Assembly: GCA_035256745.1 (NCBI GenBank)
Contig: DATEXQ010000037.1
Coordinates: 1-12,107, forward strand
DNA length: 12,107 nt
Origin: DATEXQ01 sp035256745
GTDB lineage: Bacteria; Patescibacteriota; Microgenomatia; UBA8517
Direction of reading: 5' to 3'
A program made the translations under genes and the position numbers. This document shows, piece after piece, positions 6,903 to 12,107 of the stretch (within the stretch, counting starts at the first letter, position 1; each line of letters begins with the position of its first letter). A model generated the notes under the pieces. That model did no database searches and was not told the origin of the DNA. It saw nothing but the letters and a program-made list of their open reading frames with translations.

Positions 6903-7775
6903 TCAGGACTTAGAAGTCGGAGTGGGATTTGGAGTCGAAGTTTCTTTAGAACTTTCTGTTTTTGTGGCGTATTGATTTGAAACCCACCCTTCTTGACCTT
7001 TCTCGTATTCTATCTTATACCAGCCGGTTTTTTCGTCTTCTTCCAAAATTTCAAAAGATTCTCCAGGATCAACTTGACCTACTTCCTTTGCCAAAGCAGA
7101 GGGTTCATTTCTTACCCTCAAAAAACCTGTTGGGGTTGAAAGAATTTTGACCTGGGGTTTTTCTTCTTCTGGTTGTGGTGTGGGAGTCGGACTAGCCTGC
7201 TCAGTATTTGGGGCTAGTTTAAATTCTGCAGTAAGTTTATAACCTTCATAAGTTTTTATATCTATAGATTCATCTTTGAATCCTTGTGCTGAAATAGAAA
7301 TTATATGATTCCCCTGACTGATGGATGAAGATTTGTAAGGGGTAAATCCTCTTACTTGCCCATCGATCTTAACTTGGGATGCATCAGGAGTTGAAATAAT
7401 AGATACGCTAACTTCCTGTCCTCCTATCTTTTCAAATGAAATAACGCTTCCACTTGATGTTTCTTGAGATTCCCCAAAATTCCTTTTTATAACAGTCTTT
7501 ACGCCAGAAACAAGATTTACCTTGGTTTCAAAAGGAACTAATGGCTTGTTGAAAGATTCCGGAACTAACTTTACCACCACTTCACCCTGCGCCCTTGTAA
7601 TTTCAAAACTGGAACGTCCTTCTTGTTGTCCGTTAATAAACACAACCGCTTGTGGTTGTGTTTCAATAACAAGACCTGCGCTTTTAGGTTTAAAATAACC
7701 GACTAAATAAAAAATAGTTAATAAAATTACTAGAGTAATACCTATAATCAAAGCGGCAAATTTTAATTTTCTCAC
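6903..7775 (-). CDS. Membrane-anchored protein with two PEGA domains and an SH3b domain
   Basis: 290-residue surface protein. An N-terminal transmembrane anchor (about 7-27) is followed by a first PEGA-type domain (about 33-98, with PQAVVFINGQQEGRS), a second (about 121-188, with STPDASQVKIDG and GFTPY), a Pro/Thr/Glu linker (about 191-208), a bacterial SH3 domain (about 208-272, with LRVRNEPS, GWYKIEYE and GWVSNQYA) and a Ser/Thr/Pro-rich tail. SH3b and PEGA modules generally bind cell-wall or surface polymers, so an extracytoplasmic structural or wall-binding role is likely; no catalytic domain is present. The start codon is GTG at 7775, supported by a good promoter about 10 bases upstream and by the anchor starting directly after it. 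It converges with the UbiA gene with only 6 nt between stops and no terminator. Confidence 0.88.
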   Translation of the reverse strand: MRKLKFAALIIGITLVILLTIFYLVGYFKPKSAGLVIETQPQAVVFINGQQEGRSSFEITRAQGEVVVKLVPESFNKPLVPFETKVNLVSGVKTVIKRNFGESQETSSGSVISFEKIGGQEVSVSIISTPDASQVKIDGQVRGFTPYKSSSISQGNHIISISAQGFKDESIDIKTYEGYKLTAEFKLAPNTEQASPTPTPQPEEEKPQVKILSTPTGFLRVRNEPSALAKEVGQVDPGESFEILEEDEKTGWYKIEYEKGQEGWVSNQYATKTESSKETSTPNPTPTSKS

Positions 7776-7784
7776 AGCTGGTGA

Positions 7785-7813
7785 AGTTTACCACGAGGAT
7801 TTTTGAGTGGCAA
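7785..7813 (-). promoter_or_regulatory. Promoter of the PEGA/SH3b gene
   Basis: On the minus strand: -35 TTGCCA (7813-7808), a 17-bp spacer and TGGTAAACT, an extended -10 (hexamer 7790-7785). The predicted start is near 7778, about 3 nt before the GTG start codon, with no SD between. Confidence 0.65.
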
Positions 7814-7849
7814 TATTATTTATCTATATGGTAAAGGATAGATAACGTT

Positions 7850-7878
7850 TTGTGTTTTTGCCCTACTTAGGCTAAAAT
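7850..7878 (+). promoter_or_regulatory. Promoter of the tRNA-Cys gene
   Basis: TTGTGT (7850-7855), a 17-bp spacer and TAAAAT (7873-7878). The expected start, about 7 nt past the hexamer, falls on nucleotide 1 of the tRNA at 7885. The -35 is only a partial match. Confidence 0.55.
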
Positions 7879-7884
7879 AGCTTT

Positions 7885-7956
7885 GGCCTGGTGGCGAAGT
7901 GGAAACGCTGCGGTCTGCAAAACCGCGATGCAAGGGTTCGATTCCCTTCCAGGCCT
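7885..7956 (+). tRNA. tRNA-Cys (anticodon GCA)
   Basis: Full cloverleaf of 72 nt. The 7-bp acceptor stem GGCCTGG (7885-7891) pairs perfectly with CCAGGCC (7949-7955), and T at 7956 is the discriminator base usual for tRNA-Cys. The anticodon stem GCGGT/ACCGC encloses loop CTGCAAA, with GCA at 7917-7919. The T arm is AAGGG-TTCGATT-CCCTT and the D stem is GCG/CGC. The 3' CCA is not encoded. It lies on the strand opposite its two flanking protein genes, and the stop codon of the minus-strand gene at 7958 is 1 nt from its 3' end. Confidence 0.97.
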
Positions 7957-7957
7957 C

Positions 7958-8176
7958 TTATTTTTTCTTCCCTTTTGTTTCAGGATGTGTCAAAAGATAA
8001 ATAGCCGGAAGAATTCCAATGGTATTTATCACAAGAAGAGCTATAAACCACCCCTTTTGTTTTCTTTGAGCAGATCTCCAAAGAGCCATGCCTCTTAAAA
8101 AGAGATCCAAAAAAATAATTAGTATTATCCACACGGATATCATCGGAATCCTGTTTAGAAAATAGTTATATTGCAT
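7958..8176 (-). CDS. DUF5652-like small membrane protein, 72 aa
   Basis: 72 residues with two predicted transmembrane helices (about 11-28 and 44-61) joined by a basic, aromatic loop. The segment MALWRSAQRKQKGWFIALL, followed by INTIGILPAIYL, matches my memory of the DUF5652 pattern common in candidate-phyla genomes; no function is known for that family. The basic C-terminus (KGKKK) is probably cytoplasmic. The ATG at 8176 is chosen because a good extended -10 lies exactly one promoter discriminator length upstream. An internal Met at residue 12 is the only other nearby option. The gene stops directly beside the tRNA-Cys, on the opposite strand. Confidence 0.8.
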   Translation of the reverse strand: MQYNYFLNRIPMISVWIILIIFLDLFLRGMALWRSAQRKQKGWFIALLVINTIGILPAIYLLTHPETKGKKK

Positions 8177-8182
8177 ATTTTT

Positions 8183-8191
8183 ATGATATCA
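8183..8191 (-). promoter_or_regulatory. Extended -10 of the DUF5652-like gene
   Basis: Minus-strand TGATATCAT (hexamer TATCAT at 8188-8183) with 6 nt between it and the ATG at 8176. Transcription would start on the A of the start codon. No convincing -35. Confidence 0.55.
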
Positions 8192-8228
8192 CTTCAAAAA
8201 AAATATTATCAGCTTAAACTCTAAAAAC

Positions 8229-8258
8229 TTGACTTTTAAGCCTTTCACAGGATAAAAT
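8229..8258 (+). promoter_or_regulatory. Promoter of the M23 peptidase leader
   Basis: TTGACT (8229-8234), an 18-bp spacer and TAAAAT (8253-8258), each hexamer matching the consensus at five of six positions. The predicted start is near 8265, at the first bases of the hairpin at 8264-8283, leaving a leader of about 118 nt before the ATG at 8383. Confidence 0.65.
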
Positions 8259-8263
8259 AACCC

Positions 8264-8290
8264 ATCCCGAATCAAATCGGGATTTTTATT
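8264..8290 (+). terminator. Terminator-like hairpin 1 in the M23 leader
   Basis: A perfect 7-bp stem ATCCCGA/TCGGGAT (8264-8270, 8277-8283) with a 6-nt loop is followed by TTTTATT. It has the form of an intrinsic terminator on the + strand. It could end transcripts from the tRNA-Cys promoter, or form the 5' end of the M23 mRNA. Confidence 0.65.
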
Positions 8291-8302
8291 GCTTAAATAA
8301 TT

Positions 8303-8334
8303 ATCCAGAGTATACTGCTCTGGATTTTATTTTT
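8303..8334 (+). terminator. Terminator-like hairpin 2 in the M23 leader
   Basis: A perfect 8-bp stem ATCCAGAG/CTCTGGAT (8303-8310, 8318-8325) with loop TATACTG is followed by TTTATTTTT. It is a strong intrinsic terminator form between the M23 promoter and its coding region, so it could act as an attenuator. The loop itself contains TATACT, a possible secondary -10 (TTGCTT 16 bp upstream). Confidence 0.65.
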
Positions 8335-8349
8335 CCAAAAATTTTTGGA
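8334..8349 (+). repeat. 16-nt perfect palindrome
   Basis: TCCAAAAATTTTTGGA is fully self-complementary, directly after the T-tract of hairpin 2 and 33 nt before the M23 start codon. It could be a dimeric protein-binding site in DNA or a small hairpin in RNA. Confidence 0.7.
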
Positions 8350-8351
8350 GA

Positions 8352-8379
8352 CGCTTTCCCTTAAAGCGAAATTTAAGGG
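8352..8379 (+). promoter_or_regulatory. Alternative hairpins or pseudoknot over the M23 translation start
   Basis: CGCTTT (8352-8357) can pair with AAAGCG (8363-8368), leaving CCCTT in the loop. Alternatively CCCTTAAA (8358-8365) pairs perfectly with TTTAAGGG (8372-8379). The two cannot fully coexist, but loop CCCTT with AAGGG could form an H-type pseudoknot on the first stem. AAGGG ends 3 nt before the ATG at 8383 and is the only SD-like sequence there. Confidence 0.5.
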
Positions 8380-8382
8380 ATT

Positions 8383-9054
8383 ATGATACGATTTTCATTT
8401 AACTTGCCTATCAAAAGACGTCTTCACTTAGAAATTGTAAAAAGGCGTGAAGGTGATATTGATGAATCAATATTCCCCAAAATAGAATCTATTAAAAGAG
8501 TACGTAAGGGTTCAAAAGTTTCCCGCTATTTCAGGCACGTTTTTGAACATAAAAATATGAAGAGGATCTTTGGTGCCAATATGGCATTGCTTATTGCCGC
8601 TTCAACAATCTATCCTACCCATACAAACTTACGCGCTGCCGAAACAGAAAATCCCGTTATCTCCCAAAACATAGCAGTTCTAACAACTCAAAAAGGAGTC
8701 CAGTATCCTCTCGAAAAAATTAGAATCACACAAACATATAAATTCTATCATCCGGGCCTTGATTTAGATGGTATTACTGGAAATATAGTAAAATCGATTA
8801 TGGCTGGTAAAGTTGAGGCTATTGACAGATCAAAATATGCTTATGGAAACGCTATACTTATTGACCACGGAAATTCTATTACTTCTTTATATGCCCATCT
8901 TTCAAATATTTTGGTGACAACAGGCCAAGATGTTGATATGAATACAGAAATCGGCGAAGTTGGAGCAACGGGTCGTTCAACAGGAGACCATTTACATTTG
9001 GAAATTCGCGATCACGGAGTTCCTTTTAATCCCCTTCTAATTCTTCCTCGCTAA
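8383..9054 (+). CDS. M23-family (LytM-type) metallopeptidase, membrane-anchored
   Basis: Probable zinc peptidase cutting peptidoglycan cross-links outside the cell. 223 residues: a basic N-terminal region of about 60 residues with no signal features, one hydrophobic segment (about 62-79, GANMALLIAASTIYP), a short linker, then the M23 domain (about 106-223). The zinc and catalytic set is complete: H123 and D127 in HPGLD, H171 in LYAHL, and H203 and H205 in HLHLE. The full set predicts an active enzyme rather than a degenerate regulator. The long pre-helix extension is unusual for a secreted hydrolase and suggests a type II anchor with a cytoplasmic tail. The ATG at 8383 follows directly on the structured leader. 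Its 3' end overlaps the convergent Nudix gene by 29 bp. Confidence 0.9.
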   Translation: MIRFSFNLPIKRRLHLEIVKRREGDIDESIFPKIESIKRVRKGSKVSRYFRHVFEHKNMKRIFGANMALLIAASTIYPTHTNLRAAETENPVISQNIAVLTTQKGVQYPLEKIRITQTYKFYHPGLDLDGITGNIVKSIMAGKVEAIDRSKYAYGNAILIDHGNSITSLYAHLSNILVTTGQDVDMNTEIGEVGATGRSTGDHLHLEIRDHGVPFNPLLILPR

Positions 9055-9472
9055 GAAAATTTTCTAATACATCCAAAAACTCTTGAGTAAAGGGGTGTTT
9101 ACAAATATTTCGTGCTTCCTCAAAATTCACCCAAAGATGTTTAGATTTTTCTGGTTCTCTATTTTTAATTATTCCTGTAACTTCAGTTACTAAGAATAGG
9201 TATCTTTCGTGAACAATATTGCCGTCTCTCTGGGTATGTGCAGATAAATAATAAGAAATTTTAGGTAAACAGCCGTATTCTTCCTCAATTTCTCTCTCGA
9301 GAGTATTTAATAGAGATTCTCCCTTTTCAACTCCTCCACTGGGAATTATTGTAAAACCATAATGTTTCATTTTGGGGTTCAATCTTTCTTCAAGAAGAAT
9401 TTTACCTTTCTGAACTATTGCAAAAACTACTCCGCTCTTTCCTTTTATTGTTTTTTCTTTTCTTTCTACCAT
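9026..9472 (-). CDS. Nudix hydrolase
   Basis: Predicted pyrophosphohydrolase of a nucleoside diphosphate linked to another group (X), 148 residues. The Nudix box is complete at about 46-68: GGVEKGE, a 7-residue gap, then REIEEEYGC, fitting Gx5Ex7REUxEExGU. I start it at the ATG at 9472 (MVERKEK), 4 nt after the glycosylase stop. Longer starts at 9505 or 9547 would add residues encoded within the glycosylase gene. The order glycosylase-Nudix suggests nucleotide pool sanitation beside DNA repair, but the substrate cannot be told from the box alone. The acidic C-terminus (SEEELEGD) is encoded antisense to the last codons of the M23 gene. Confidence 0.88.
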   Translation of the reverse strand: MVERKEKTIKGKSGVVFAIVQKGKILLEERLNPKMKHYGFTIIPSGGVEKGESLLNTLEREIEEEYGCLPKISYYLSAHTQRDGNIVHERYLFLVTEVTGIIKNREPEKSKHLWVNFEEARNICKHPFTQEFLDVLENFLSEEELEGD

Positions 9473-9476
9473 CAAG

Positions 9477-10067
9477 CTATTTATTTTCCAAGCTTCTCCA
9501 GACATACCATGAGGCAACAGTCCTATAAGGCTTCCATCGTTTGGCAAATCTTTCTATTTTTTCGGGTTCTAAATTTACCCCCAACATTTTCCTTATTCCG
9601 TTTTTAATACCCAAATCGTCAATCGGAAAAACATCTGGCCGGGCTAAAGAAAACATCAAAAACATTTCAGCTGTCCAACGACCAATGCCTTTTACTTGGG
9701 TTAAATTTTTAATAATTTTCTCATTGGAAAAATCGGAAAGCTTGTTTATATTTAAGTCTCCCCTATCAACTTTATGAGCTAAATCTTTCAAGTATTTAAC
9801 TTTCGCCCATGAAAGACCATAACCTCTTAGGATTATATCTTCACATTTTATAATTTCGCTAGGGGAGACTTTTTTTAAATCAAGTCTAACTTTTTTGAAA
9901 ATAGATTCAGCTGCTTTTCCTGACAATTGCTGTCCTACTATCGCTTCTACCAAACTCAAAAAATAATCATTCTTTTCAATAGGTTTTATGGTACAAATTC
10001 CGTATTTTTCAATTAATGAAGCTAAATATTTATCTTTTTTAAGAAATTTTTGGGCTTTTTCCCACAT
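9477..10067 (-). CDS. AlkA-like DNA-3-methyladenine glycosylase (HhH-GPD)
   Basis: Base excision repair glycosylase that would remove alkylated purines. 196 residues, shorter than E. coli AlkA because it lacks an N-terminal AlkA domain. Visible features are VGQQLSGKAA (44-53), GYGLSWAKVKYLKDLA (82-97), the helix-hairpin-helix VKGIGRWTAEMFLMFS (125-140) and RPDVFPIDD (143-151), whose last Asp, D151, is the expected catalytic residue. The frame could begin at a TTG at 10094, but the ATG at 10067 (MWEKAQKFL) gives the usual family N-terminus. It overlaps the upstream 125-aa gene by 29 bp and is followed after 4 nt by the Nudix gene, so the three form one operon. Confidence 0.9.
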   Translation of the reverse strand: MWEKAQKFLKKDKYLASLIEKYGICTIKPIEKNDYFLSLVEAIVGQQLSGKAAESIFKKVRLDLKKVSPSEIIKCEDIILRGYGLSWAKVKYLKDLAHKVDRGDLNINKLSDFSNEKIIKNLTQVKGIGRWTAEMFLMFSLARPDVFPIDDLGIKNGIRKMLGVNLEPEKIERFAKRWKPYRTVASWYVWRSLENK

Positions 10068-10416
10068 AATTAATTTTTCCCGAACGTACCTCAAAATATA
10101 CTTCTTTTTTGTTACGAGCTTTTCTCACATATATGAATTTATCTGATAAATCCAAAAAAACCTCGGAATAAACCAGATTACCGTCTGTAAAAGATAATAT
10201 CACCCCAATTGCTTGATTTCCCAATTCTTTCTGACAAATAACATCTATATCCTTGGTATTCCCTACGTGATTTATGACATCAAGTTCCCATCTGGCATCT
10301 TTAAAAATTTCCGCTTCTTTGAAACTAGATAACAATTCAAGTTTTTCTCTAACCCACTGAAATGGTTTATTGTCACCAATTAATCCCTTTATAACAATTT
10401 CTACTTCCTTTTGCAT
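10039..10416 (-). CDS. Hypothetical 125-aa soluble protein leading the glycosylase-Nudix operon
   Basis: Not recognised. 125 residues, no signal or transmembrane segment, mixed alpha/beta character: an N-terminal charged helix region (about 1-45) and then alternating beta-like stretches (AIGVILSFTDGNLVYSEVF, KFIYVRKA, EVYFEVRSGKINYVG). There are no obvious metal or catalytic motifs. The gene is credible because it begins one discriminator length after a perfect TATAAT and overlaps the AlkA-like gene by 29 bp, implying coupled translation. Its position suggests, without proving, a role connected to DNA repair or nucleotide metabolism. Confidence 0.7.
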   Translation of the reverse strand: MQKEVEIVIKGLIGDNKPFQWVREKLELLSSFKEAEIFKDARWELDVINHVGNTKDIDVICQKELGNQAIGVILSFTDGNLVYSEVFLDLSDKFIYVRKARNKKEVYFEVRSGKINYVGKSPKIS

Positions 10417-10422
10417 AGCAGA

Positions 10423-10428
10423 ATTATA
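10423..10428 (-). promoter_or_regulatory. -10 element of the 125-aa/glycosylase/Nudix operon
   Basis: Minus-strand TATAAT (10428-10423), exact consensus, with 6 nt before the ATG at 10416. RNA would begin on the start codon. A weak -35 (GATACA) lies 18 bp upstream. Confidence 0.6.
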
Positions 10429-10458
10429 TATTAATTAAGAAGAATCTGTATCTAGAAG

Positions 10459-12084
10459 TTAATAATCCATTCCCCCACCCATTCCACCCGGCATTGGGTT
10501 TACTGAAGGACTTTTTTCTTCTGGAATATCAGTTATTAGTGCTTCAGTTGTCAAAACCATCATAGCAACGGAGGCTGCATTTTGAAGTGCTGCCCTGGTA
10601 ACTTTTAAGGGATCCAAAACTCCAAATTCAATCATCGAACCAAACTTGCCTGTTAAAGCGTTATATCCATAATCCAAATCTTTTTCGGTTTCGACCTTTT
10701 TAACAATATATCCGTCGTCTTCTCCAGAATTTTTTGCCAAGAATCTTAGGGGTTGTTCGAGTGACTGATAAATAATATCAACCCCAATTTGTTCATCTTC
10801 ACCAACTTTTAAAGTTTTCAAAACTTCCCTAGCTCTCAAGAGGGCAATACCACCTCCCGGTAATATTCCTTCTTCTACTGCTGCTTTCGTTGCTCCTACG
10901 GCATCTTTAACCCTTTCTTTCTTCTCGTTTAATTCCACTTCTGTAGCTGCACCTACATTAATTTGTGCAACTCCTCCTGAAAGTTTTGCCAAACGCTCTT
11001 CTAGTTTTTCCTTATCAAAATCAGAGTCTGTTTCTTTAATTTGGCGTCTAAGAAGATTAATTCTGTCTTTGATTGCCTTAGACTTACCCTGTCCTCCAAT
11101 TATTCTGGCATTTTCTTTATCAGCCCAGATTTTATCTGCTTGTCCCAAGTCGGCTACTTCTATCGATTCAAATTTCCTACCCATATCTTCACTAATTACA
11201 GTTCCTCCTGTAAGGGTAGCAATATCATCAAGCATTTCTTTTCGTCTATCACCAAATCCTGGAGCTTTAATTGCCAAAACATTGAAGGTGCCTTTAAGTT
11301 TATTTACAACCAAAGTTGCTAATGCTTCACCCTCTATTTCATCCGCAATAATGACCAAGTTCTTACTAACCTTTACAAATTTTTCCAAAAAAGGGAGAAG
11401 TTCTTGAATAGAAGAAATTTTTTTGTCAGTTAGAAGAATATAGGCATCTTCTATTTCTGCCTCCATTTTATCGGAGTTTGTTATGAAATAGGCTGAAGCA
11501 AAACCTCTGTCAAATTCCATTCCTTCTTTATATTCAATTTCCAACTCCATACCTTTTCCTTCCTCAACAGTAACCACCCTATCTTTATCCGATAAAGCTT
11601 CAGCTATTTTTGCTCCGATTTCTTCATCTCCGGCTGATATTGTTGCTACTTGAGATATTTCCTCTTTATTTTTTATGGGTTTTGCTTGCTTTTTTAACTC
11701 ATCTACAACCATCGCTACTGCTTTTTCTATTCCTTTTTTAAGAATCATCGGATTCGCACCCGCTGTTACATGCTTCATTCCGGAAGCAGTTATTACGAAT
11801 GCCAAAAGTGTCGCTGTGGTTGTTCCATCACCCGCTACATCGTTGGTTTTATCAGCCGCCTCTTTTACCAACTGGGCACCCATATTTTCAAATGGGTCCT
11901 TAAGTTCAATCTCTTTTGCCACCGTAACACCGTCGTGTACTATATTTGGAGCTCCCCACTTTTTATCTAAAGCCACATTTCTTCCCTTGGGACCCAATGT
12001 CGTTATCACTGCTTTGGCAACAATATCTATTCCCTTTAAAAGGGATACTCTGGCGTCGTCTGAAAATTTAAGTTGTTTGGCCAT
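10459..12084 (-). CDS. groEL: Chaperonin GroEL (Hsp60), 541 aa
   Basis: Group I chaperonin subunit: a 14-mer double ring that folds proteins with ATP and GroES in the cytoplasm. Full length for the family. The nucleotide-binding motifs TLGPKGRNV (29-37) and GDGTTTA (85-91) are intact, as is the region holding the catalytic Asp, RVKDAVGATKAAVEEG (391-406, D394), followed by LPGGG. The apical domain is complete and the C-terminus has a short Gly/Met tail (MPGGMGGGMDY). The ATG at 12084 gives the canonical MAKQLKFSDDAR start. No groES is seen in the window; it could lie upstream beyond the right edge. There is no SD before the start and no clear terminator in the 42 bp before the next gene on the same strand. 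Confidence 0.98.
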   Translation of the reverse strand: MAKQLKFSDDARVSLLKGIDIVAKAVITTLGPKGRNVALDKKWGAPNIVHDGVTVAKEIELKDPFENMGAQLVKEAADKTNDVAGDGTTTATLLAFVITASGMKHVTAGANPMILKKGIEKAVAMVVDELKKQAKPIKNKEEISQVATISAGDEEIGAKIAEALSDKDRVVTVEEGKGMELEIEYKEGMEFDRGFASAYFITNSDKMEAEIEDAYILLTDKKISSIQELLPFLEKFVKVSKNLVIIADEIEGEALATLVVNKLKGTFNVLAIKAPGFGDRRKEMLDDIATLTGGTVISEDMGRKFESIEVADLGQADKIWADKENARIIGGQGKSKAIKDRINLLRRQIKETDSDFDKEKLEERLAKLSGGVAQINVGAATEVELNEKKERVKDAVGATKAAVEEGILPGGGIALLRAREVLKTLKVGEDEQIGVDIIYQSLEQPLRFLAKNSGEDDGYIVKKVETEKDLDYGYNALTGKFGSMIEFGVLDPLKVTRAALQNAASVAMMVLTTEALITDIPEEKSPSVNPMPGGMGGGMDY

Positions 12085-12093
12085 ATTTATTTA

Positions 12094-12102
12094 ACTATCG
12101 CA
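12094..12102 (-). promoter_or_regulatory. Possible extended -10 of groEL
   Basis: Minus-strand TGCGATAGT (hexamer GATAGT, four of six matches), 9 nt before the groEL ATG. The -35 would lie beyond the window. No SD and no CIRCE repeat is visible in the 23 bases available. Confidence 0.3.
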
Positions 12103-12107
12103 AGTAT

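Noticed and set aside
7883..8098. Open frame running through the tRNA-Cys.
   Set aside because: It begins at the tRNA acceptor stem and continues antisense to the DUF5652-like gene; both are better supported.
8264..8382. A known riboswitch class (c-di-AMP ydaO, c-di-GMP, preQ1 or SAM-II) in the M23 leader.
   Set aside because: I could not match the conserved core bases of any of these classes; only the pairing layout is similar to small pseudoknot riboswitches.
9473..9547. Longer N-terminus for the Nudix protein (starts at 9505 or 9547).
   Set aside because: The extra residues are encoded inside the glycosylase gene in another frame and are not needed for the Nudix fold; the ATG at 9472 directly follows the glycosylase stop.
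11675..12094. Long open frame antisense to the start of groEL.
   Set aside because: It mirrors conserved GroEL codons; the groEL motifs are intact and the antisense product resembles nothing.
1..12107. CRISPR array, insertion sequence, prophage or toxin-antitoxin pair.
   Set aside because: No regularly spaced repeats, transposase or integrase motifs, or terminal inverted repeats were seen. The 88-aa and 270-aa genes were considered as a toxin-antitoxin pair, but each has its own terminator and they match no family I know.

Overview
The window is AT-rich, gene-dense bacterial DNA with short or absent intergenic gaps and almost no Shine-Dalgarno (SD) sequences. Several genes recall Candidate Phyla Radiation (Patescibacteria, Microgenomates-like) genomes: a DUF5652-like mini membrane protein, an M23 peptidase with a long cytoplasmic N-terminus, a divergent WecA/TagO-like transferase, and a decaprenyl-phosphate phosphoribosyltransferase-like UbiA protein. 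That placement is an inference from memory of these families; no rRNA or ribosomal protein marker is present.

Layout. 1-6896 is an envelope-glycan region on the + strand: a 5'-truncated GT39-type glycosyltransferase (2-1357), a second GT39-type enzyme (2857-4362), a small three-helix membrane protein (4446-4853), a polyprenyl-phosphate sugar-1-phosphate transferase-like protein (4859-5932) and a DPPR synthase-like UbiA enzyme (5934-6896). Between the two GT39 genes sits a distinct two-gene block on the - strand (1348-2790) encoding unrecognised soluble proteins of 88 and 270 aa. Each has an SD sequence and each ends in a near-identical GCCCTGAAGT-stem terminator.

6903-8176 holds a membrane-anchored PEGA/SH3b surface protein (-), a tRNA-Cys(GCA) (+) and the DUF5652-like protein (-). 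8183-8382 is an unusually structured leader before an M23 peptidase (8383-9054, +): a promoter, two tandem terminator-like hairpins, a 16-nt perfect palindrome and a hairpin/pseudoknot covering the translation start. 9026-10416 (-) is a compact three-gene unit: unknown 125-aa protein, AlkA-like DNA glycosylase, Nudix hydrolase. groEL (10459-12084, -) ends the window. No gene-free stretch exceeds 300 bases.

How it fits together. The left half plausibly builds lipid-linked sugars (UbiA and PNPT enzymes) and transfers them outside the membrane (GT39 enzymes). The PEGA/SH3b protein and M23 peptidase act in the cell envelope. The right half is maintenance: base excision repair, a Nudix hydrolase and protein folding. 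The most notable signals are (1) a recurring layout in which -10 elements lie so close to start codons, and to tRNA nucleotide 1, that transcripts would be leaderless; (2) the M23 leader; and (3) the SD-bearing two-gene block that breaks the local pattern.
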